A stretch of 64,000 bases of DNA from positions 372,001 to 436,000 of the forward strand of contig CAWKOH010000012.1 of assembly GCA_963851245.1 (NCBI GenBank). Direction: 5' to 3'. The first letter of the stretch is position 1; the number at the start of each line of letters is the position of its first letter. Made by a program: the position numbers and the translations under genes. The notes under the pieces are model-generated. The model was not told where the DNA came from, did not search any database, and worked only from the letters and a program-made list of their open reading frames with translations. Positions 42,506-48,834 of this stretch are shown one piece after another. Source of the stretch: CAWKOH01 sp963851245. GTDB lineage: Bacteria > Actinomycetota > Acidimicrobiia > Acidimicrobiales > Palsa-688.

Positions 42506-43333
42506 TCACTCCACCGGTTCGTCGCCGGCGACGGTGGCCCGGTGCAACTCCCTCGGCGACGTCGACTCGTACCTGGTCACGCGGTGGATGACTCCCCGGT
42601 TGTCCCAGATGACCATGTCGCCGACGGTCCACTCGTGCCGGAGCGCCCGCTCAGGGCGGGTGGCCCGCTCCACCAGGCCCGCCAGCAGAGCCCGGCCCTC
42701 TTCGACGTCCATACCGACGATGTGGTCCGCAGTGGCACCGAAGAGGAGCGATTTGCGGCCCGAGCGGTGCTGCCATACGAGCGGGTGCTCACGCCACGGG
42801 CGACTGCGCCAGTCGGCCAGCTGCTCGGGCGTCGGATTCGGGTAGACCGGCCGCAACGTGGCCTCCAGCGCGTGGACGACCCGGTAGCCGGCGAGACGGT
42901 CCTTCTCCTCTTCGTCGAGGTCGTCGTAGGCGGCGTAGGTGCTGGCGAACTCCGTGGCGCCGTCACCCGGCGCGATGACGCGAGCGCTCAGGATCCCGGC
43001 CTTACAGGGGATCTCGTCCATGGCGCCGTCGATGTGCCACTGCAGGTTGCCGCGGAGATACTCGGCCAGCCGGTTTTCGCCATCTTGGGTTATGGCGGTG
43101 ATCTCGGGGATCGGGTGACCGGGTCGGGCCACCAGTTCGCCGAGGCGGCGGCCGAAGGCGACCTGCTCCCCGTCGTCTAACCCAATCTTCCGGAAGAGGA
43201 GCACTCCATGCTTGTCCAGGGCGGCGAGTATGGCGTCGGGCAGGCCCGGGTCGTGGAGCAGACGGTCCCGATCAACCCCGAGTACCTCGGCCCCGACTGT
43301 TGGGGTCATCTCTTTGGCAGCGATCACGCCCAT
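42506..43333 (-). CDS. TauD/TfdA-family 2-oxoglutarate/Fe(II) dioxygenase
   Basis: A 275-residue dioxygenase with the iron facial triad H100-x-D102 (WHIDGAM) and H250 (NRGVIHRV), plus a 2-oxoglutarate-binding arginine in RELHRATVAG. Members oxidise taurine, 2,4-D, alkyl sulfates and similar compounds by hydroxylation next to a heteroatom. ATG 43333 touches an AAGGG, so a GTG six bases on is an alternative start. It lies 7 bp after the TIM-barrel gene, so the two form an operon. The substrate is unknown. Confidence 0.9.
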   Translation of the reverse strand: MGVIAAKEMTPTVGAEVLGVDRDRLLHDPGLPDAILAALDKHGVLLFRKIGLDDGEQVAFGRRLGELVARPGHPIPEITAITQDGENRLAEYLRGNLQWHIDGAMDEIPCKAGILSARVIAPGDGATEFASTYAAYDDLDEEEKDRLAGYRVVHALEATLRPVYPNPTPEQLADWRSRPWREHPLVWQHRSGRKSLLFGATADHIVGMDVEEGRALLAGLVERATRPERALRHEWTVGDMVIWDNRGVIHRVTRYESTSPRELHRATVAGDEPVE

Positions 43334-43340
43334 CCCTTTT

Positions 43341-44165
43341 TCACGCTCCGACGCGCTCGAGCAGCTCGCTGGCCCGCTCCACGGAGCGCCGCACGGAGGA
43401 GTGGTAGCCCTCTTCCTCGACCCGGGGCCCCATCACCTCCAGGTCGAAGGAGCCTTCGAAGCCGGCGTCGACGACCATGGCGAGCAGGCGCTCCAGCGGG
43501 ATGTCGCCGTCACCGGGAACCGCCCGGTTGCCCGTCTCGGTCGTGCCGATGACGAAGTCGGATATCTGGGTGAGGCCCACCAGGTCGATGTTCTTGCGGA
43601 CGACCTGCTCCAGGCCCCGCTCGTACCAGCACGACTGGAAGTCGAGCATGACCTTGGTCCCTGTCTGACGCGCCAGGTCCATGGCGTCGCGTTGCCAGAA
43701 AACGAAGCTGAGGTCGGAGCGCAACGGGTTGGTCGGCTCCAGCAGAAGCGGTACACCGAGCTCCTTTCCCCGCGCTATCGCCGGTGAGACCATCTCGCAG
43801 AACGCATCGGCGGCCCCGTCCCAGCTGAGTGTGGGCGCCGCTCCGCTGCACACGTACACCGACGCCGCCCCGATCGAGGCCGCGAATTCCATGCAGTCGA
43901 CCGTGCCCTTCTGGTCGGCGTCCCACCACCCAAGCGAGCGGTCCGCGTCCAGGGGCCGGTAGCTGGGGCCGAACATGGTGGACACCCGCAGGCCGGCAGC
44001 CGTAACCATGTCCCTGGCCGCGTCCCATCCGACCTCCTCGACCTTGGGCAGGATCAAGGCCACCTGCTCGATGCCGAGATCACCCCACAGGGCGATGTCG
44101 GCCTCGAGGGGCTGCAGATAGGACGAAACAGAGTTGACCGATAACCGCGGGTGCCCGAACACCAT
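43341..44165 (-). CDS. TIM-barrel sugar-phosphate isomerase/epimerase-like protein
   Basis: A 274-residue AP-endonuclease-2-like barrel: RLSVNSVSSYLQPLEADIALWGDLGIEQVALILPK, LLLEPTNPLRSDLSF, SCWYERGLEQVVRKNIDLVGLTQISDF, FDLEVMGP. The metal-site residues of the family (Glu in LEPTNP, Asp/His in later strands) are partly visible. It is an intact paralogue of the frameshifted gene at 32870-33653. It is followed by a TauD-type dioxygenase, whereas the paralogue follows an NTF2-like protein. Xylose-isomerase-like, 2-keto-myo-inositol dehydratase-like and hydroxypyruvate isomerase-like reactions are all possible. Confidence 0.82.
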   Translation of the reverse strand: MVFGHPRLSVNSVSSYLQPLEADIALWGDLGIEQVALILPKVEEVGWDAARDMVTAAGLRVSTMFGPSYRPLDADRSLGWWDADQKGTVDCMEFAASIGAASVYVCSGAAPTLSWDGAADAFCEMVSPAIARGKELGVPLLLEPTNPLRSDLSFVFWQRDAMDLARQTGTKVMLDFQSCWYERGLEQVVRKNIDLVGLTQISDFVIGTTETGNRAVPGDGDIPLERLLAMVVDAGFEGSFDLEVMGPRVEEEGYHSSVRRSVERASELLERVGA

Positions 44166-44171
44166 GAATCC

Positions 44172-45431
44172 CTACGTGGACGAGCCGTTCAGGCACGTCG
44201 TCTGCCCATTGTTCACCAGGCTGGGAGTCCCGTTCTGGACACGGGTTGTGAACCAGCAGCTGATGTTGTGGGGCTGGCCCGCGGTGAAGGTGAGCGGGAC
44301 GGTCAACCCTTGCAGGTTGTCTCCCTTCAGCGAGTTCAGTCCCTGCGTGACCTCCGCCGCAGTGGGAATGGCTCCGGCCGTCAGGCCGCCGGCCTTGACG
44401 GCGTCGGCGAGGAGCGCACCCGAGATCCAGGCCATGAAGTCGGTCTCGCTGTAGAGATTGACGTTCTCCCGGACGCCCGGGTAGTACTTGTCGATGGCCG
44501 CGTTGGCGGTTTGGACAGCGGGGATGCTGGCGAAGAACGGGGCGGCGGGGAACTCGTTCCAGAGTTTGTCCTTGAGGCCCGGAGCCGCGGCCTCGACCAT
44601 CCCGAAGCCGGCGCCTTCAGTGACGTAGATCGGGGTGTACCCCTGCTGGTTGCAGTCGGTACCGATGCGGGCGATCACCGCCGATGCGTCGCCGATGAAC
44701 ATCGACGTCACGTGCTGCTGCTTGGCTGCCAGGCACTGAGCGGTGTAGTTCGGGGCGGTGGCGGAGACCTCGGCGTTGTAGGTCACCGGTATTCCGAGTT
44801 GCTTGCCGGCCGCTTCGAACGGCGGCACGCTCTGGGCGCAGTCGGGTGACTCGGCGCAGTAGATGTTGGCCAGGTTCGTCGCCCCCGCCGCCTTGGCCGT
44901 CATGAGGACGGCATCGATGGCCGAGGCGTTGGTCTGGGCCTCCGGATAGAAGTCAGGGTTGGTTCCAAACGGGCCGTTCGGCGTCTCGACGCCCACTACC
45001 GGGATGTTGGCCTTTTGCACGACCGAAGCCCAGGCGGCGTCCACGACCGATAGATCGGCGATCGCGACGACGTGGGCAGAGATGAGGTTCTGGGCGTCCG
45101 TCAGGGCCGTTCCCGGATTGCCGGTGTCGTCATCGGCGGTCAGCTGGACCTGATGGCCGTCGATGCCGCCCGCCGCGTTCACGGTGTTCACCCACGCCTG
45201 GTACACGTCCCGGCCGGGTGCGATGAAGGCGCCGAAGCCACCCGCGCCCGAGCAGCTGCAGATCATGCCGACCTTGATGGGAGCGGCGGTGCTCTGGCCG
45301 CTCGACCCCGCACTAGTCGACGATGGGCTACTCGAGGCCTTCTTGCTGCTCGAAGAGCACGCCCCTATCGCGATGATCATCGCTACGACGCACACACTCA
45401 CGACGAGCTTCCGTCGATTTCCTCCAGTCAC
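44172..45431 (-). CDS. Periplasmic-binding lipoprotein, branched-chain amino acid type
   Basis: A 419-residue Leu/Ile/Val-type substrate-binding protein. The signal peptide ends in a lipobox with C25 (IGAC), followed by a Ser-rich linker. IKVGMICSCSGAGG, YQAWVNTVNAAGGIDGHQVQL and TGNPGTALTDAQNLI are family hallmarks. GTG 45431 is the start. It would feed a LivM/LivGF-type importer, but none is adjacent; the only one seen is at 1-2639, over 40 kb away. Its TIM-barrel neighbour starts 6 bp after it ends, so the imported compound may be the substrate of that operon. Confidence 0.92.
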   Translation of the reverse strand: MTGGNRRKLVVSVCVVAMIIAIGACSSSSKKASSSPSSTSAGSSGQSTAAPIKVGMICSCSGAGGFGAFIAPGRDVYQAWVNTVNAAGGIDGHQVQLTADDDTGNPGTALTDAQNLISAHVVAIADLSVVDAAWASVVQKANIPVVGVETPNGPFGTNPDFYPEAQTNASAIDAVLMTAKAAGATNLANIYCAESPDCAQSVPPFEAAGKQLGIPVTYNAEVSATAPNYTAQCLAAKQQHVTSMFIGDASAVIARIGTDCNQQGYTPIYVTEGAGFGMVEAAAPGLKDKLWNEFPAAPFFASIPAVQTANAAIDKYYPGVRENVNLYSETDFMAWISGALLADAVKAGGLTAGAIPTAAEVTQGLNSLKGDNLQGLTVPLTFTAGQPHNISCWFTTRVQNGTPSLVNNGQTTCLNGSST

Positions 45432-45486
45432 TGTTCCCCCTGACGAGTTTTGGTTGCTGCACTGTAAGCAACGGCATCCTATATCT

Positions 45487-45496
45487 CAACTAGTTG
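45487..45496. promoter_or_regulatory. 10-bp palindrome in a divergent promoter region
   Basis: CAACTAGTTG lies in the AT-richer gap between the lipoprotein gene (-) and the epimerase gene (+). Possible operator; no regulator gene is adjacent. Confidence 0.35.
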
Positions 45497-45584
45497 GCAT
45501 ATTGGCGCGTCTACTGCGCTACCGTTTCGAAACTTCCTCCTGCGCCCGTCTTGCGACCGGCGCTGACGTGAGCTGGAGGTGACG

Positions 45585-46517
45585 GTGCTGGACGGCGAAA
45601 AGGTTCTGATTACCGGTGCGGGAGGCAAGGTCGCCTTCCCTATCGCCCGGTCCCTGGCCGGGCGGAACGAGGTCTGGGGGGCGGCCCGGTTCACGAACCC
45701 CTCGCACCGCGAGAGGCTGGCCGAGGCCGGCGTGCAGCCTGTCCAGCTCGACGTCTCCACCGGGGACTTCAGAGATCTGCCGGACGACTTCACCTACGTC
45801 TTTCACGCGGCCACCGCCGAAGGCGTCGAGGGCTGGCCCTACACCATTCAGACCAACGCACAGGCGTCGGGTCAGCTCCTCCACCACTGCCGGAAGGCGA
45901 AGGGATTCGTTTACTGCTCAACCGGCTCGATCTACCAATATCAGGGGCAACGCCCGCTGAAGGAGGACGACCCGCCCGGAGTACCGCTGAGAAGCGAGTA
46001 CAGCTTCTCGAAGGTTGCAGGCGAAGCGGTCTGCACGTGGATCTCGACCCACTTCGAAATCCCTGTCTCCATAATCCGCATCTGCTCGACCTACGGTCCT
46101 TTGGGCGGGGCGCCCGCCGACCGGCTCGAGTCCATGCTGCAGGGCCGACCTATACGGCTCCATCCCGACCAGCCCAACAACTTCAACCCCATCTACGAGG
46201 ACGACTACGTGCGACTCGGCATCCGGGCTCTGGAGGTGGCCCAGTGCCCCGCGCTCGTAGTCAATTGGGCTGGTAGCGAGACCGTCAGCGCCGAGGACTA
46301 CTGCACCTACATGGGCGAGCTGACCGGCGTCGAGCCGATCTTCGAGTACACCAACACCGCCCATACACCCCTCTGGCCCGACGTGAGGTTCATGCACGAG
46401 GTGCTCGGACGGACCGAGGTGCATTGGCAGGACGGGTTTCGCCGGATGATCGAGGCCCGGCATCCCGAGCTTCAGATCGCCGGCGGGGTACCAGGGACCG
46501 GAGGACCGCGATCATGA
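45585..46517 (+). CDS. NAD-dependent epimerase/dehydratase (extended SDR)
   Basis: A 310-residue extended SDR. TGAGGKVA is the NAD loop near 9-16, YCSTGSIYQ and YSFSKVAGE supply the catalytic Ser and Tyr-Lys, and DRLESMLQGRPIRLHPDQPN is the substrate lobe. I prefer GTG 45585 because GGAGGTGA lies just upstream; GTG 45579 would start inside that site. The stop overlaps the next gene (ATGA-type). In place of a sugar nucleotide the substrate may be a steroid-like or cyclic alcohol, as in other catabolic extended SDRs. Confidence 0.88.
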   Translation: MLDGEKVLITGAGGKVAFPIARSLAGRNEVWGAARFTNPSHRERLAEAGVQPVQLDVSTGDFRDLPDDFTYVFHAATAEGVEGWPYTIQTNAQASGQLLHHCRKAKGFVYCSTGSIYQYQGQRPLKEDDPPGVPLRSEYSFSKVAGEAVCTWISTHFEIPVSIIRICSTYGPLGGAPADRLESMLQGRPIRLHPDQPNNFNPIYEDDYVRLGIRALEVAQCPALVVNWAGSETVSAEDYCTYMGELTGVEPIFEYTNTAHTPLWPDVRFMHEVLGRTEVHWQDGFRRMIEARHPELQIAGGVPGTGGPRS

Positions 46518-47569
46518 TGAGCCGGCCGCGCTACCGCGTGGTCCAGTGGGCCACGGGGAACATCGGAATGCGCTCGCTGCGGGCCGTCATCGAGCATCCC
46601 GACCTCGACCTCGTCGGGCTCTACGTGTACTCGGAAGCAAAGGCCGGGCGCGACGCCGGCGAGTTGTGCGGCCTGGACCCCGCCGGCGTGGTGGCTACCC
46701 GCGATATCGAGGACATTGTCGCCCTCCACCCGGACTGCGTCATCTATATGGCCGACCGGGCGGAGATCGATGTTCTCTGCAGGCTGCTGGAGTCAGGGGC
46801 CAACGTCGTGTCCACCCGCAGCGAGTTTCACCGCCCTGCCAGCATGGATCCCGTGGTCCGCCAGCGCATAGAGCAGGCTTGCGAGCGCGGCTCAGCCTCC
46901 CTTCACAGCACCGGGGCCAGCCCGGGCTTTATCACCGAGGCCCTGCCCCTTGTCCTTTTGTCGCTTCAGCGGCGGCTGGACACGCTGACCATCGACGAGT
47001 TTGCCGACATGTCGTCGCGCAACTCGCCGGAGATGATCTTCGATCTGCTCGGCTTCGGCCGCGACCCCTCTACGTTCGACCCCAAGGGGGTGGAGCACTA
47101 CGGCGGGGCCACCTTCAGCGCTTCGCTGGGAGTGGTTGCCGACGCCATCTCTATGCCGCTCGACGGGGTGGCGGCTACCGGCGAGGTGGCGGTGGCCCGC
47201 CGCACGGTCGAGATGGCGGCAGGTCGGATCGAAGCAGGGACCATCGCCGCCCAGCGCATGGAGGTCACGGGGATGCACCGGGGCCGGCCTCTGCTCCGGT
47301 TCCGGGCCAACTGGTACCTCACCGCCGACGTCGAGCCGGCCTGGGATCTCAGAGAAACGGGCTGGCATGTGGTGGTGGAAGGAGACCTGCCGCTGGACAT
47401 TGCTATCCGGTTCCCCGTTGCCCCCGAAGCCTGGGCCGACACGTCGCCCGGGGCGACAGCCCACCGTCCCGTCAACGCCGTGCCTTACGTCTGCGCCGCT
47501 GCGCCGGGAATCAGGACCACGGTCGAGTTGCCCCAGTTCATAGCCGACCTGCGTCGCTCCGGACAGTGA
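46514..47569 (+). CDS. DapB-like NAD(P)-dependent reductase family protein
   Basis: A 351-residue protein with a dihydrodipicolinate-reductase-like Rossmann N domain: YRVVQWATGNIGMRSLRAV, DLDLVGLYVYSEAKAGRDAGELCG, VVSTRSEFHRP, LHSTGASPGFITEALP. Many such genes accompany steroid and terpenoid degradation in actinobacteria, without a proven reaction. ATG 46514 (or 46517) has GGAGG upstream and overlaps the epimerase stop. A 3-hydroxyisobutyrate-dehydrogenase-like gene follows 23 bp later, making a three-gene oxidoreductase operon. Confidence 0.82.
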   Translation: MMSRPRYRVVQWATGNIGMRSLRAVIEHPDLDLVGLYVYSEAKAGRDAGELCGLDPAGVVATRDIEDIVALHPDCVIYMADRAEIDVLCRLLESGANVVSTRSEFHRPASMDPVVRQRIEQACERGSASLHSTGASPGFITEALPLVLLSLQRRLDTLTIDEFADMSSRNSPEMIFDLLGFGRDPSTFDPKGVEHYGGATFSASLGVVADAISMPLDGVAATGEVAVARRTVEMAAGRIEAGTIAAQRMEVTGMHRGRPLLRFRANWYLTADVEPAWDLRETGWHVVVEGDLPLDIAIRFPVAPEAWADTSPGATAHRPVNAVPYVCAAAPGIRTTVELPQFIADLRRSGQ

Positions 47570-47592
47570 CGATCGGGACGGAGGGCGGCACC

Positions 47593-48483
47593 ATGCCTCG
47601 TGAAGTGGGTTTCATCGGATTGGGGAGCATGGGGGGCGTGCTCGCCTCCAACCTGGTGGCTGCGGGGCTGCTGGTCGTCGCCTATGACGCGGCGGGACCG
47701 GACCGGTGCCCTTCGGGAGTCTCGTGGGCTGCCGGCGTGGACCAGGTCGCCGGCCAGGCCGAGATCGTGGTCCTCAGCCTGCCCGATGGGGCGACTTCGT
47801 CGGAGGTGGCCGCAGGGATCGCGGCGGCACCCCGTCGGCTGACCACCCACGTAGTCGATACTTCGACGATCGGAGTGAGCGCGGCGGAGTCGGTGTGCTC
47901 ACTACTCTCGGACGCGGGAGTGGCGTATGTGGACGCGCCCGTTTCTGGCGGTGTCGCCGGGGCCCGGGCCCGAACCCTCATGGTGATGTACGCGGCGGCC
48001 GAAAGGGACTGTGCCCATATCGAAGCCGTGTTGGCGGGCCTGAGCGACCGGCGTCGCCGGGTCGGTGACAGGGCCGGCTTGGCCCAGGCTCTGAAGCTCG
48101 CCAACAACTTCTTGTCCGCGACCACCCTGGCGGCCACCAGCGAGGCCATCTCGTTCGGAGTGTCCCTCGGTCTGGACATGGCGACCATGCTGGAGGTGCT
48201 CAATGGCGCCAGCGGTCAGAGCCAGGCGACGAGTGACAAGTTCCCCAAGCATGTGCTCACGGGACGTTACGCCGCCGGCTTTACCAACTCACTGATGAGC
48301 AAGGACGTGCGGCTCTACGTGCGGGAGGTGCGGGAGCGGGGTGGCCCGGCTTCCCTCGCCGATGTCACCGCGTCTGTTTGGGAGCGGTTCGCGGCGGCGC
48401 AACCGGGGGCCGACTTCACCCGGATCTTCCCCTTCGTCGAGAGCAACCGGTCCGATCTGGGGGAGGGCGGCGCGGCTGGTTGA
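47593..48483 (+). CDS. 3-Hydroxyisobutyrate dehydrogenase-like (beta-hydroxyacid dehydrogenase)
   Basis: A 296-residue beta-hydroxyacid dehydrogenase. FIGLGSMGGVLASNL is the NAD motif near 7-21, DAPVSGGVAGARA the substrate loop and LKLANNFLSA holds the catalytic Lys. ATG 47593 has GGAGGG 7 nt upstream. It would oxidise a 3-hydroxy acid to the semialdehyde or ketone. It ends an operon with the epimerase and the DapB-like gene and is followed by a repeat-rich non-coding stretch that contains a strong stem-loop. Confidence 0.91.
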   Translation: MPREVGFIGLGSMGGVLASNLVAAGLLVVAYDAAGPDRCPSGVSWAAGVDQVAGQAEIVVLSLPDGATSSEVAAGIAAAPRRLTTHVVDTSTIGVSAAESVCSLLSDAGVAYVDAPVSGGVAGARARTLMVMYAAAERDCAHIEAVLAGLSDRRRRVGDRAGLAQALKLANNFLSATTLAATSEAISFGVSLGLDMATMLEVLNGASGQSQATSDKFPKHVLTGRYAAGFTNSLMSKDVRLYVREVRERGGPASLADVTASVWERFAAAQPGADFTRIFPFVESNRSDLGEGGAAG

Positions 48484-48495
48484 GGCCGGGTGGGG

Positions 48496-48573
48496 GGCGC
48501 CATCGGCCGGCGCCATCGGCCGGCGCCATCGCCCGGCGCCATCGCCCGGCGCCATCGCCCGGCGCCATCGCCC
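48496..48573. repeat. Tandem repeat, six copies of a 13-bp unit
   Basis: GGCGCCATCGsCC repeated without spacer: two copies end GGCC and four end CGCCC. A partial seventh (GGCGC) follows. Each unit carries the palindrome GGCGCC. Confidence 0.9.
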
Positions 48574-48651
48574 GGCGCTTTCACAAGATGCAGTCGCCCC
48601 GCCTGGCGTTTTCACACAATGCGGTGGCCTGGCCTGGCGTTTCCGCACAAC

Positions 48652-48688
48652 GCAACAGTGGTCGGATCTGAAAACCGACCACTGTTGC
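48652..48688. terminator. Strong 14-bp stem-loop, probable bidirectional terminator
   Basis: GCAACAGTGGTCGG (48652-48665) and CCGACCACTGTTGC (48675-48688) pair perfectly around the loop ATCTGAAAA. It lies in the gap between convergent operons, so it could end transcripts from both sides. No U-tract. Confidence 0.6.
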
Positions 48689-48834
48689 ATTGCGTGCGAT
48701 TATTCGCACTAAAGCAGCAGAGGTTGGCTTTGTCGGGCGACCGTTGTTGCGTTGGCGCGCGGGCGGGGGCCGGCCCCACCCCCCACACGTCACGCGCCGG
48801 CCCCCACCCCACCCCGCTCCGACCGCCCACGATC

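Larger units (their letters stand above)
48484..48834. other. Non-coding repeat-rich gap between convergent genes
   Basis: 351 bp without a credible gene, lying between the ends of convergent genes. It holds six tandem copies of a 13-bp unit, three degenerate GGCGTTTTCACACAATGC-like copies, a 14-bp perfect stem-loop, and a diverged second copy of the stem arm (about 48749-48762). Reading frames through it encode only simple Arg/Ala/Gly repeats. Confidence 0.7.

Noticed and set aside
48496..48573. Tandem 13-bp units as a CRISPR array
   Set aside because: There are no spacers between units, the unit is far too short for a CRISPR repeat, and no cas genes are near.
48289..48793. Arg/Ala/Gly-rich open frames over the repeat region
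   Set aside because: They are frame shadows of the 13-bp repeat (period not a multiple of three, so all frames look repetitive), with no ribosome site and no recognisable domain.
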